A DNA stretch of 64,000 nt from NCBI GenBank assembly GCA_035771165.1, contig JAWNZC010000285.1, forward strand, positions 124,001-188,000, written 5' to 3'. Under the pieces are notes generated by a model that was not told the DNA's origin, ran no database searches, and was given only the letters and a program-made list of their open reading frames with translations. Position numbers and translations under genes: made by a program. Shown here in pieces: positions 51,655 to 61,262 of this stretch; position 1 is the first letter of the stretch, and the number at the start of each line of letters is the position of its first letter. Origin of the DNA: Paragorgia papillata (Eukaryota; Cnidaria; Anthozoa; Scleralcyonacea; Coralliidae).

Positions 51655-52013
51655 TTACATTTTTTTAACTCTTGTTTAAAAAAATTATAATTGTCATTAC
51701 AAATTTTCCGTTGATGCGCTGTACACTTGAATTGCGGTTCAATCACTGCACGCCATTCTGACCACTTTTCCCCAATCTCTTCTTGAATAAGGTCAAAAAT
51801 TTCGTAATGATCTGCTGTGTATATTATTAATTCTGACACCACATCACGTAAAAACATATCCACTTTTTGCTGTCGAAATCGATCAACTCTACAACATTGC
51901 AATTTGTTTTTTACGTTATTGTGAAATTCATAATCCCGACGAAATGCTATCGCAAGGAAGAAACTACCACTATCGCACCGGTTTCTTGTGTAGTGAAGCA
52001 ACTGCACGCCCAA
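51651..52013 (-). CDS. Small helical Polinton ORF, unknown
   Basis: Up to 120 codons, but the first 50 overlap the opposite ORF at 51944-52339. A start at the internal Met before FLRDVVSELIIYTADHYEIF would avoid this. It ends in a basic, cysteine-containing helix (QRKICNDNYNFFKQELKKCN). Its stop lies next to the stop of 51159-51654, so the two genes converge. No family recognised. Confidence 0.4.
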   Translation of the reverse strand: MGVQLLHYTRNRCDSGSFFLAIAFRRDYEFHNNVKNKLQCCRVDRFRQQKVDMFLRDVVSELIIYTADHYEIFDLIQEEIGEKWSEWRAVIEPQFKCTAHQRKICNDNYNFFKQELKKCN

Positions 52014-52339
52014 AACTACTCAAATGTAACTACAAGAATTGTCAACGTCAAACCGGCGCACTATGTATGACGTCTAAAATATATAATTTCAACGGTTTAA
52101 CGGATAAAGATATCGACGATGATAAATTATTAAAAACAAGATATTCTCGTTCCGTGGCAACTTTCCATTCTTGTAAACACGAACACAACAACCCCTACGT
52201 GCTATTTTCTACAAATAATTTCCCCGCACGTGTAATAATAGAAGTCGCGGAATGGGAAAGTTTTCTATTTGACAATGTGGACAAAGCCCTCCCTGAATTA
52301 AGCGTAGATTCTCAAAAAGAAATAAACAACTTGCTGTAA
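51944..52339 (+). CDS. Polinton protein with cysteine/histidine sites, unknown
   Basis: 131 codons: LLKCNYKNCQRQTGALCM, SVATFHSCKHEHNNPYVLFS, EVAEWESFLFDNVDKALPEL. Two cysteine/histidine clusters (CNYKNC...C and HSCKHEH) could bind zinc. Overlaps 51651-52013 on the other strand. I do not recognise a family. Confidence 0.45.
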   Translation: MLSQGRNYHYRTGFLCSEATARPKLLKCNYKNCQRQTGALCMTSKIYNFNGLTDKDIDDDKLLKTRYSRSVATFHSCKHEHNNPYVLFSTNNFPARVIIEVAEWESFLFDNVDKALPELSVDSQKEINNLL

Positions 52340-52453
52340 AAATTTATTTTTTTTCATTGTATCATATTATGTAGCTTTTCAAAAAGATAGTAATTTTTGT
52401 CATCAAAAACAAAAACAATTTTTTGTAATAATCCTAAATGTTTACATAAATCT

Positions 52454-52924
52454 TCATGTTGTTTGTATGTCTTCACTTAAATTGTCACTTAATATAGCGT
52501 GCAATGCTTTTCCCACACGTCCATTACCGTCAGAAAACGGATGTCTATATTCGAGTGAAAAATAAATTCGTGCTGGAACAAATCTACTACTAGGGTCTTC
52601 ATCGAGTTTAGTGTAAAAATTATCTAATAAACTCATGTACTCGGAAATAAACTCGGGTAGAGGCGGGTAATGATTACCAATAATTATTTTGAAATTAGAA
52701 TATTCTCCACCGCTGTGTTTCATACAACGCTTATGTAAAAACCGACATATTTCACTAATTTTCATTTCATTTTTTTGTATTTTTTTTTTATAAAAACTAC
52801 TAATTGCGTTAGCAAATTTACCACAAGAATACCAGAAATCATTACCCCCTCCTTCCTCCATGCTTACAACATCGTAAAAAAATATTTTATTTTTTAAATG
52901 AAATTCAAAATCTTTTTTTTCCAT
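52454..52924 (-). CDS. Fic-domain protein in the Polinton
   Basis: 156 codons, intact. The Fic core motif HPFSDGNGRVGK stands at residues 128-139 and matches HPFx(D/E)GNGRxx(R/K). It is preceded by the flap-type block NHYPPLPEFISEYMSLLDNF (residues 84-103) and helices with SFYKKKIQKNEMKISEICRF. Fic enzymes transfer AMP or other nucleotide moieties to hydroxyl side chains of target proteins. The catalytic histidine is present and the last basic residue is Lys, not Arg. It ends soon after the motif (LHAILSDNLSEDIQTT), so the C-terminal helices of a typical 200-residue domain may lie in another frame downstream (52340-52453). Fic proteins are not part of the known Polinton core. Confidence 0.82.
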   Translation of the reverse strand: MEKKDFEFHLKNKIFFYDVVSMEEGGGNDFWYSCGKFANAISSFYKKKIQKNEMKISEICRFLHKRCMKHSGGEYSNFKIIIGNHYPPLPEFISEYMSLLDNFYTKLDEDPSSRFVPARIYFSLEYRHPFSDGNGRVGKALHAILSDNLSEDIQTT

Positions 52925-52928
52925 TTTT

Positions 52929-53274
52929 TCACCACCAATTCAAAAGTTTTAAAATGGCAATAATCGGTGTGAAAAATAATGGAAAAAAAAAATCTTTTCT
53001 CAAATTCAATTTTCTTCTTCTTCTTTTATCTTGATGGTGTAAAAAGCACGATGACTTTAATCCCTTCACTGTTTTCCTTGTTAGTAAACGTATTCGCTCT
53101 TCTTCTTTTTCCCTTCCGTTGTAATACACAGTAAGCAGAGCGTAAAAAACAATAATACGCCCCTCCGTATGTGACAACTCTTCGTAAATAAAAGTCTTTT
53201 TTTAATATTTTTTTTTTCTCACATTTCTTCATTTCATTTCGGTACCTATTTTCCATCAATTCTAAATCACTCAA
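52929..53274 (-). CDS. Small basic ORFs of uncertain reality
   Basis: Two overlapping frames (52929-53177 and 53026-53274). The latter starts SDLELMENRYRNEMKKCEKK and is the more likely gene, then RRVVTYGGAYYCFLRSAYC. The end is low-complexity lysine. No family recognised. Confidence 0.3.
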
Positions 53275-53475
53275 AGCTTCCCTTATATTATCTACTTAAT
53301 ATACTTATTAGTATTAATATACTATATTATCTACTTATTATTACTAATTATTTTTAATTCGCAGAATTTATTTTCTGCAGTGACTACAATATCGCTATTT
53401 GTCTTCGTATGAATGAAAAAATTATTTACATGTAAACCGCTTTTTTTTTAAATTAATTTTCTAACATAATATTTT
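53275..53475. other. AT-rich spacer without a gene
   Basis: Contains a repeated tactatattatctacttatta-like stretch (53290-53350). Nothing else seen. Confidence 0.5.
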
Positions 53476-54072
53476 TTATCTTCCCCCCCCCCCCCCCCCC
53501 CCCCCTTCGAATTCCCTAATTTGGTCATCATCATCTTTTTCATCTTTTTCACTTCCAAAATACTGATCTTTCAATAAATTAATATTTTCCCCCTTTCTTT
53601 TATGTCTAATGTCAATAAATAATGAGTCCGATCCAATGGGTTGCATTACTTTAGTCGGTATAATTGTCGGCGATGAAGTATATGGAGGTTGAGGATAAAG
53701 CATGGGGATACTGGGTTGTAGCTCATTAATCCCCATATTATCCCACATCATATCGGAGCATTCACCTACTTCCACCACATTCTCTAGTAGTGTATCAGTT
53801 AGATTCCCTAACGAATCAGCCAGCAGTTGTTGTTGTTGTTGTTCGAGCATCTTTCGATCCACTGCTTGCCTCCGCTCTTCTTCTTCAAGTCTTTTATGTT
53901 CTTCCGCTATACGTTCTTCTTCTTTTTTACGACGTTCTTCTTCTTCAAATCTTTCACGTTCTTCTTTCGCTATACGTTCTAAACGGCCTTCTTCCGCAAT
54001 ACGCAGTCGTTCTTCCTCAACTCTTTTTTCCGCCTCTATACGCTCTTCTTCGAGTCTTTTTTTCTCAACTAC
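53476..54072 (-). CDS. Coiled-coil Polinton protein with polyglycine end
   Basis: A minus-strand open frame of about 195 codons. The N-terminal 70 residues are a regular Glu/Arg coiled coil (EERIEAEKRVEEERLRIAEE), then QQQQQLLADSLGNLTDTLLE, a proline-rich stretch (PSIPMLYPQPPYTSSPT), and an acidic tail (EKDEKDDDDQIREFEGGGGG). No ATG precedes the coiled coil in this frame. A polypyrimidine stretch ending in ag (about 54077) stands just before it, so an upstream exon or an unseen start is possible; the first internal Met gives 128 codons. The polyglycine comes from a C23 run (53483-53505). Unknown function. Confidence 0.5.
   Translation of the reverse strand, partial: VVEKKRLEEERIEAEKRVEEERLRIAEEGRLERIAKEERERFEEEERRKKEEERIAEEHKRLEEEERRQAVDRKMLEQQQQQLLADSLGNLTDTLLENVVEVGECSDMMWDNMGINELQPSIPMLYPQPPYTSSPTIIPTKVMQPIGSDSLFIDIRHKRKGENINLLKDQYFGSEKDEKDDDDQIREFEGGGGGGGGR
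53483..53505 (+). repeat. Poly(C) run of 23
   Basis: Uninterrupted cytosines. It encodes polyglycine on the minus strand; length in an assembly is uncertain. Confidence 0.95.
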
Positions 54073-54339
54073 TATAAAAAAATATATTTTTTAAACGTTG
54101 TACATCAAAAGCTCATATGTAAATATAAAAGATTAAATATATTTTCTAATCCGATTTTTTTAACTAAACCCTTAACTTTGAAGTAAACAACATTCCATTC
54201 ACCCTATATGGTGATTTATGTTCAAACAAATTTAACCTTTTGACTTCGAAATTTCTTCCCAAAAGCATCAACACATTCCATTCCCTATATATGGAAGGGA
54301 TAAAAATATTAAATTTCAATCTTTGAAGTAAACAATATA

Positions 54340-54537
54340 TTGAGGAATCGATCTATCTCTTACTCTTACTTAAAAAACAAAATGTCAATGGAAATAAAAT
54401 ACTACAATCACATGTGGATTGATGAAAAATGTACGAGAAGATTGAGTCGTTGGAGACAACAATTGGTGGATAAATCGCATCATAATAGACGGGAAAATCG
54501 AATGGGTGGGGACAAGCAGAGACGCAAGAAATTTTAA
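54340..54537 (+). CDS. Small basic Polinton ORF
   Basis: 65 codons, starting RNRSISYSYLKNKMSMEIKY and ending in a highly basic stretch (RENRMGGDKQRRKKF). An internal ATG at about 54379 is the alternative start. No family recognised. Upstream, two imperfect copies of a block (aagtaaacaacattccattcac / aagcatcaacacattccattccc, 54180-54290) with ccctatatgg may be promoter repeats. Confidence 0.35.
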   Translation: MRNRSISYSYLKNKMSMEIKYYNHMWIDEKCTRRLSRWRQQLVDKSHHNRRENRMGGDKQRRKKF

Positions 54538-54885
54538 AGGAATTTACTTTTTGCGGAGCGAAATCTACAACGAGAGCAAACCAAAATATCTCTATCCAGT
54601 GAACCCAAGTGGAGGAAAACACAAATAAACTGAAATGAATAAACTGATTGGATTTTTATTGTCTACTTACTTACATCCTTTTTTTACTCTATATGTTACT
54701 ACTTGTCCTAAATGAACTCGAAGAGAACACAACTAGTTTTAGGTTTACTTTTTTATCTGTCATTGCTAGTTTTTTTTCTACTTTTTTGGCTATCCACGTA
54801 TAATTAAAAGAGTTTTAAAAATCTTCTAATGTTAAAGTTTCTTCCTTTGATTCTCAAGTTTCCTTCTTCTTATTTGTTGGTACTA
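54538..54885. other. Spacer without a clear gene
   Basis: AT-rich with short frames only. Nothing recognised. Confidence 0.4.
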
Positions 54886-55152
54886 CTAAACAAATCCATC
54901 TCCATAATGAACCACTGTTCTTTCTTTATACTTGCAATAGCAGCAATCATCCAGCGTCATCTTTTCTTTATCTATGCGTACGCGTTCCATTAATTCATCT
55001 GCAGAATGAGTGTAAGCGTATCCGATTACCATCAAAAAAGCAAGAACAAACGCAATAATATATTTTCCCATATTATTTCCCATATTGTTTGGAGGAAATC
55101 GATGGACTTCCCGTTGGATTACTCTACAAGTACCGTGATACTTATCAAACAT
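54886..55152 (-). CDS. Small single-pass membrane or secreted Polinton protein
   Basis: 88 codons. One hydrophobic segment (KYIIAFVLAFLMVIGYAYTH, about residues 30-49) after a short basic start. A start at MGNNMGKY (around residue 24) would make it an N-terminal signal anchor. The rest has SADELMERVRIDKEKMTLDD and a CCYCKYKE cluster. It may be a virion membrane or entry-related protein, but there is no family match. Function unknown. Confidence 0.5.
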   Translation of the reverse strand: MFDKYHGTCRVIQREVHRFPPNNMGNNMGKYIIAFVLAFLMVIGYAYTHSADELMERVRIDKEKMTLDDCCYCKYKERTVVHYGDGFV

Positions 55153-55281
55153 ATTTATACGATCTTATCTACAAAAGAACATCATCAGAACATAAGAACT
55201 TCTCATTTCCCTTTCTCAAATACATCTACATGTTTACAAATGTAGAACAATTTAAAAAAATTTGCCTTTTTTGATTATATA

Positions 55282-55587
55282 TTGACTACTAAACAAAATT
55301 ACTGTACTCTATATACGAGGGATAATTACTTGAAAAAAGCTGTGGCTCAACGTTCAACTAAAGATTGTCTTAAATGGATTGTAAAAGAAATAGATGAAGG
55401 AGCACGATTAGATTGTCAAATGGAGAATAAAAATGAACTCAGCTTTTTTATTGAACTCGCTATTTTAACTACTAGCGAAAAATGCTGTACTAAAATTTTA
55501 AAAATTTTATTTGAAATTACATGTAAACATAAAAAATATGAAACCGATATGATTCCTCCATTCCATTATCGACACTCACAAAGCTAA
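55282..55587 (+). CDS. Small helical Polinton protein, unknown
   Basis: 101 codons. DNYLKKAVAQRSTKDCLKWI, GARLDCQMENKNELSFFIEL, AILTTSEKCCTKILKILFEI. The helix pairs and LDC..EN.NELSFFIELAI spacing faintly recall an ankyrin-like repeat; this is weak. The true start may be upstream near 55264. Confidence 0.4.
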   Translation: MTTKQNYCTLYTRDNYLKKAVAQRSTKDCLKWIVKEIDEGARLDCQMENKNELSFFIELAILTTSEKCCTKILKILFEITCKHKKYETDMIPPFHYRHSQS

Positions 55588-55642
55588 CTGAATTCACTTC
55601 TTGAAAATTTAGCCATATTTTGTTTTTGTAAAAAAACAAAAT

Positions 55643-55855
55643 ATGGCAGTACACGGGACCATCTTCTGTCGCAGTTGCCTGTGTGAAATTGGACACGAAA
55701 ACCTACAATGTTTCTATACATGTAACCATTGTAAAGTTTACATCATTTTTTGTGAACATTGCAGAAGAAACTATAACCGAAAAATTAGATCTATAGTATT
55801 TGATAAATGTGATCGCGATAGCGAAGAAAAATGTACAAATAGACAAGAACGATGA
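55643..55855 (+). CDS. Small cysteine-rich (zinc-binding) Polinton protein
   Basis: 70 codons. Cysteine pairs FCRSCLCEIGHENLQC, CNHCKVYIIFCEHCRRN suggest two zinc-binding sites like a zinc ribbon or RING-like finger. It is the last gene before the right terminal repeat. Viral zinc fingers of this size often act in host interaction, but no function can be assigned. Confidence 0.5.
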   Translation: MAVHGTIFCRSCLCEIGHENLQCFYTCNHCKVYIIFCEHCRRNYNRKIRSIVFDKCDRDSEEKCTNRQER

Positions 55856-56154
55856 TGGTACAAAAGATATTTCTCTCAATAAAATATTTTTTTCTCACCT
55901 TGTTTTCTTTTATTTAATTTTGTATTTAACAAAGAAATATTACGTCTAAATTCTTTACTTTCATAAGTTAACACCATATTTTTATGTAATTGCTTAAGAC
56001 TACCGGTGTTTGGAATAAAATCAGTACCAGAAACAAGCATTTTTTCGTCCATGAATTATCCAATCTACAAAACCAAAAACAAACATCCAAAACAATATCC
56101 AAAATAATAGGGAAGCATACGTAACCACCACATCGTCACTTCCTTTATAATGGA
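55856..56154. other. Spacer before the right terminal repeat
   Basis: No gene seen. A short minus-strand frame (from 56053 leftwards: DEKMLVSGTDFIPNTGSLKQ) may be the remains of a small gene. Confidence 0.35.
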
Positions 56155-56710
56155 AATGTCAACGTTTATCCAAAATCAAATTTATGCAACAAAAACTTTT
56201 TTTTTCTCCCTTCTCACCATATATGGAAAAAATTTCACAAACAAAAAAAATATCTTAAAAAAAAACTAATATAAACGAAAAAAACGAATATTTTTTATTA
56301 TTGATTTAACTACCAACCGCGCAACACATCATCCACGTGTCGCGTGCTGTGTCGGAACTTTTTTCGGGTTTTTTTCCAAAAAAACAATTTATTTACAAAA
56401 AAAATTATTATTTCTTTTTATTTATTTTTCTGGAAAAAAATTATTTTTTAATTTTTTATATAAATTGGTTTTTCCCTACTAACACAAAAAAAAACCTCCC
56501 CCCCCCCCCAAACACAAAACCACACCTTATGAATTCATTAACAAGAAAGAGCCAACACCCACTCTCTAGCACCCTCCGTCCAAAATCGGAGATAATTTAT
56601 TCCTACTCGCTCCTGATTGGTTGAAAAAAAAATACTGCGCTCTCATTGGTTAACGACTAGTTCCCAATCCCCAACACATGAAAAAAAAATTCTTTTTTGA
56701 TTACACTACT
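56155..56710 (-). repeat. Polinton right terminal inverted repeat
   Basis: The inverse of 29609-30165, ending GATTACACTACT. Contains both CCAAT boxes (as attgg) and a poly(C) run near 56498-56509. Confidence 0.88.
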
Positions 56711-57668
56711 TATTGAAAATGAGATTACGCTTTCTGTGTTGATTGTTCCCGTATCTCTTGAATTATTACAGCAAGGACGTTTGTGTCGTTTCTGCAAACA
56801 CTTCTCGAAGTCTACAAACGGCCTTCAAACGAAAACAAAGTTGAAACATTGGCATTGGAAGTAGTCTCCTTCGCAGCCGTCAGTTTGGGTTCGTTCTCAC
56901 TCCCCTCAACTACCGGCTGCTTACCCGAGCAGTAAATTCCTTTCCAATTGTTGACCAATCAGAGCCAGACTTCCAATATCTGGAAACCTGACCTCCGACC
57001 TTGCGCTGCCGTTTCAATAGTTTGAAGTTTGAACCAATATTTCGAAAACTATTGCTTATAATTTAGTAAAAATTTTGCGTAAATGGAATCAATAAGATGA
57101 TGTTGTAACTGTGAATCACAATATGAATACATGTACATGAAGTAAAGTTAAAAGCGCCACTGCATGGAATATGAAGCTGAATAACATTGAGGTTGCTAGC
57201 CAGACATGGCCAGACATCCCCGTAAAATTTATTATCCACTAGATACAGATTTCGCCGACACTTCTAGCTTTTTTTAAACTTTTCGCACAGATTTATTTAC
57301 ACGACCAGCAAGAACATATTCATAATACCATTCTTCGTAAATTTTGTAAAGCTCTGAGCTATAGTAAGCGAAATATTAGCTTTCAAGTAAACTAATTCGG
57401 GCATTCGCTTCAGACACTATAAAACCGTTAACACCTTTGAACTTTTGTTTACAATCTTAAATTTCTCTCAACGCTCTTACGCTTTACACTGACTTTCACG
57501 CTTATTTGTTTGCATAGGCAGCAAGAACATAATCAAAACAATATTCTTCGTAAATTCCGTGAAGTTCTAGGCTAAACTTTTCAAAATATTAGCTTTCGAC
57601 TAAACAAATTACACATAACACTAGCCCAGCACGGCTTTATTATTTAGCACGACAATGGTCTAATTTCA
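56711..57668. other. Region right of the Polinton without a gene
   Basis: A diverged direct repeat is present: cagcaagaacatattcataataccattcttcg at about 57308 and a similar stretch at about 57510. No open frame of note. It may be the interior of the outer element that received the Polinton. Confidence 0.45.
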
Positions 57669-58481
57669 TTGGCCCATATACACAAAGGGAATGGAATGTG
57701 GCTCTCGGGTGAGCAGACGTTAGTTTGGGGAGGTAAGCGAGCCATAAGAACGTCTGCGAAGGAGGCTACATTGGAAGCAGCATTAGACGAAAATAAGTCT
57801 GTCCTTAAAGAAGGGCTTCTGCAAGACGTTTTGTGTTTGGTTGAAGTTTGTTTTGTCGAGGCAGGAACTGAGAAAAACCCACAGAAGAAGGCAATACGTT
57901 TAGAAAAAGCATTTGCTGAGAAAAGGTCGTGCAGTTTTCATCACTATGCCATCAACCAGTCATGGGAGAATCTTGTATTTTCTTCTGCTGCTGGTGTGAG
58001 TGGAGAATTTCACCAAGCTTCAGCTCAATTACTGCAGCAGATCCTTCAGCACTTTTGGTCATGTAATAGTGGCAGTCGTGTTACTGTGGAAAAATCAGGG
58101 AAAGAAGCTGGAGTTCCATGTGCTTATCGTGACCAGAGTGACTTCGAAACCATCAGGGATCATGCTGGTTTGGTAATTAAACGGGCCAGGGACACGATCA
58201 TGAAAGGAGAAAATGACATACCAGCAAAGCAGACTTGTGAAAAAGAAGCAGAAATCATTCTTGGAAATAAAACTGCAGCATTGAATTTAATCTCAACCTT
58301 GGGGGAAGATATCAAGCAAGGAGATGGAAGATACAGATTCATTGTTCACGAACATGTTGTACCTTTCTTCCTATTTCTTCACACTCTGGTTGAAAGCCTC
58401 ATCAATCCCATCAGTATTGTGCTTCAAAAAGGGAATATTCTGCTTGATTGCCGAATAAAATGTCCACAAATAAGGAGCTAA
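57669..58481 (+). CDS. Unknown ORF, 270 codons, possibly a remnant transposon or host gene fragment
   Basis: Open from AHIHKGNGMWLSGEQTLVWG through ATLEAALDENKSVLKEGLLQ, FHHYAINQSWENLVFSSAAG and RFIVHEHVVPFFLFLHTLVE. It is well composed and higher in GC than the surroundings, so it is likely real coding DNA. The next frames (58448-58651, then 58766-58951) look like its continuation after frameshifts: ELREKWYDLTSTSDVTSVIV, then LGKLKGKELAKILKSLGKPS. I recognise no family. A DNA-transposon accessory protein of the outer element, or a captured exon, are both possible. Confidence 0.5.
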   Translation: MAHIHKGNGMWLSGEQTLVWGGKRAIRTSAKEATLEAALDENKSVLKEGLLQDVLCLVEVCFVEAGTEKNPQKKAIRLEKAFAEKRSCSFHHYAINQSWENLVFSSAAGVSGEFHQASAQLLQQILQHFWSCNSGSRVTVEKSGKEAGVPCAYRDQSDFETIRDHAGLVIKRARDTIMKGENDIPAKQTCEKEAEIILGNKTAALNLISTLGEDIKQGDGRYRFIVHEHVVPFFLFLHTLVESLINPISIVLQKGNILLDCRIKCPQIRS

Positions 58482-58951
58482 GAGAAAAATGGTATGATTT
58501 AACATCAACATCAGATGTAACATCAGTCATTGTTCTTCAAAGAATTGTGACTTTCTTTGTTAAATCGAAACAACAAATAATTCGGGAAAAGAAAGGACTT
58601 AAACCGAATAAGAATAGCATGGCAATACGGCAACAACTGCGGCGGTCGTAAAGTCGTAAAGCTACTTCTTCTCAAAGTTCAAAATCAAAAAATAGCAGTG
58701 AAGAAATTATCCAATTAAGATCAAGGAACTTAACATCCGATAACATTATTCTGTTTTTACATACTTTGACTATCTATTCTCAATCAGAACAAGAAGAAAT
58801 ATTAGGGAAACTTAAAGGGAAAGAACTAGCCAAAATTCTAAAATCATTGGGAAAGCCATCATTAGTAGGAAAGAAAAAAAGTAAGCAAATTATAACATTA
58901 CTTGAGGTGATAAAATCAGGGAAACTAACTGTGAGAAATATTGATGACTGA
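58448..58951 (+). pseudogene. Downstream fragments of the unknown gene
   Basis: Two short frames (58448-58651 and 58766-58951), separated by a stop at 58649-58651, carry VTSVIVLQRIVTFFVKSKQQ and a lysine-rich end (GKELAKILKSLGKPSLVGKK, SKQIITLLEVIKSGKLTVRN). They overlap or directly follow 57669-58481 and have the same composition, so I read them as parts of one broken gene. Confidence 0.4.
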
Positions 58952-60051
58952 GAAAACACTAAAGAGAATGCATCTGATTATTTAATCTTCTTCCATGGAT
59001 GTAAATTTACTGCTCATTTGGACCAAAATGTTTCAACCAAAGGCCCTTTGTCAGAGAGTTAATAGGAAGTATATGTGGCTTTTATAATGCAGACTAAAAA
59101 GCTATCTTTGACTACAAAGCTCACTTTGGTCCCCAATTACAGTTAAGGCCAAGTAAAAAATATCAACAGTTTATTGTCCCCACCCACATCCTTTTTTCCT
59201 GCCACATCAAAATTCTTTTTATTTTTATTTTGTCGTATACTGAAAATGTATCTTGTTTTTTTTGGGCCATTTGCTCCACTTATAGGCTCTTTTGGTGCCT
59301 TTCGGTAATTTTTGGGACCTTGCAGGTTTATTGGGGGTTCCACATGGCAGAATCCATGTCGCGTAGATGTTGTTTCGTCGCCAGCTTGAAAGCATTTTGC
59401 AAGAAAAAAAATACAAGAAAAAAGTGCCCGCATTCTCCTATTTTTTAAAAGTTCAGACGATAAACTATTATATTATTTAAAAATTCATAGATCATCTGCT
59501 CTGTTGACAATCAGAACCAGGCTGCTTATATACTGCCCTACAGTATATAGCCACCCGGTATATAAGCACCCTCCCTGATCAGAACTTTGATGTTTTACAG
59601 AAATGCTGACTTTGATCCCAAATTACACTTAAACTACTCAAAAACAAAATAATTTTCCTAGATTATCTGCTCTGTCAACCATCAGAACTTCTACATTGTA
59701 CTGAAATGTATGACAGTATGACAACATTTTAAAGCTTTTTCTCATTTGAAAGCAATTATTTGGTAAACATCAACAAGTGTTTGCAGAAACAATCACATAG
59801 AAGATACTGGAAAAGTCAACATGAGAGTTACCATAGGTATGGGTCAAAAAGCATAACCATCTGGTGATTTTATTAAACTCATTGACACAGTTATAGAAGT
59901 ACAGTACAGTATAATATCATATAGTGTATTTGTCATCAGAAACCAAACCTCTATCCTTCCACCTCGGGGATGCATGGGGCATATATGCGGGGGCTTAGGT
60001 AATTTTCATCTGCCTCAAATAATTGGAGAGACTGGGATCAACTCTGACTGC
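58952..60051. other. Intergenic, with nested small palindromes
   Basis: No gene recognised. At 59520-59553, ggctgcttatatactg and its inverse cagtatatagcc form a palindrome. It shares the gcttatata core with the boundary repeat at 59553-59573. Confidence 0.45.
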
Positions 60052-60975
60052 ATGACAAGCACTGATCTCAAATAATATACTCATTATACTGGATAGAGCA
60101 TCCGGTGTCCGCAGTGAAGTCGGAATAGATTAGCGGCGACCATTTCCGGTGGGACCCACTTGGGTCCCATACAATATGGCGTAAATAGGAGTGGAAGCAG
60201 TTGAACGGTGTTTTTCGCCAAATTCTGGGATGTTACGAAGAGTTACCACCGAATTGAGGTTTGTAATCTTATTTTAAGTAATAGTTTAGTGTTTTGAACT
60301 ATTTTTTTGTTTAGAAAGTGATTTTCTTTACAAAATACGCTTGCCTGTTTATTTGCTTCAGAGCTAGCAAGTAGCAATTAAGTCGGTAAACAAATGTCTG
60401 GAAGTGACTGCCTGTGTATTTGTTTCTTTCTAGTAACGCGTATTATTTGATGATTTGCGATGATGTATTTGTTTAACTTTTGATTTATTTCATGCCGATT
60501 AAACCCCAAGAAGTCATAACTGTGTCTGTTTAAACTAATAAACTTATAGTTTTGTCGAATTTGGGCTAATGTTCAACCAGTTCAGATGGTTTTATTATGG
60601 TTACACTACAGTATGTATTTTGCCCAAGCCCTTGTCCCTTGATAGTATTTCGTTTTGTCTACAGTATATATATCTCAAACAAAATATGTACATACTGTAT
60701 AACATTTTGAGTTAGTGGTAGTTTATTATGGTTAGAGAGCATCTTACTGGCCATTAAGAAGTTACACCCAAGTTTGATTCCTACTCGACCAATGCAGTTT
60801 TACTGTGCATTTAGCAAATTAAAATTTTATCTAGTTTGCTGAAAGCAAGAAAAGTCTTTCCAGTTACATGCATCCAGGATTACTGTAGATCTAAGGATGT
60901 TACTCTCTGCAATCTGGGTTTAACTCCTACTTGATGCACTTATCAGATTAAAATTTCACCTTGGATGTACATTAG

Positions 60976-61262
60976 AGGAGTGCTTCTAGTTTGACTCTAC
61001 CAAACACCAGAGATTTCTTCTGGGTACTCCGGTTTCCACCTGTAGTAACACTGACAATGAGGGATGACTCTTGCTGGACCTCTAGGAAGAACAGTTTAGA
61101 TATGACTGATAAGGTTATCCAGTGTAAAGACTGTTTAACTGTTACAGTAGTTTAGTTCAGTTTCCTTTGGATGCATGGTGACTTGAGTGCTTCCAGTTTG
61201 ACTCTACCAAATAGCACAGGTTCCCTGCGGGTACTCCGGTTTCCTCCTGTAGTAACATTGGT
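60976..61262 (+). repeat. Diverged direct repeat
   Basis: gtgcttctagtttgactctaccaaac ... gggtactccggtttccacctg at 60980-61048 and again at 61188-61257, about 210 bp apart. It lies inside the TIR transposon. Confidence 0.7.

Larger units (their letters stand above)
29609..56710. mobile_element. Polinton/Maverick (adintovirus-like) element, 27.1 kb, decayed
   Basis: Ends are AGTAGTGTAATC and its inverse GATTACACTACT, matching the AG...CT ends of Polintons. Terminal repeats are about 555 bp. Flanks tactga / tattga look like a diverged 6-bp duplication. It carries integrase, adenain-type protease, packaging ATPase, protein-primed polymerase B, and major and minor capsid homologues: the full Polinton core. 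Almost every core gene has frameshifts or stops. A 2.9-kb hAT transposon lies in polB. Confidence 0.93.
29461..59573. mobile_element. Possible outer TIR element enclosing the Polinton
   Basis: GGGCGCTTATATACCGGGCGG at 29461 is answered by its inverse CCACCCGGTATATAAGCACCC at 59553-59573, 19 of 21 matching. Sequence between the left repeat and the Polinton (29482-29608), and right of it (56711-59552), would be the original element. No target duplication is seen: the U1 spacer does not continue at 59574. The call could be chance or the remnant of a rearranged element. Confidence 0.4.

Noticed and set aside
53702..54094. Plus-strand serine-rich 130-codon frame
   Set aside because: It is the complement of the Glu/Arg coiled-coil gene on the minus strand, whose heptad pattern is more protein-like.
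59143..59448. Overlapping frames on both strands near 59143-59448
   Set aside because: Neither shows conserved features, and the composition is like the intergenic surroundings.
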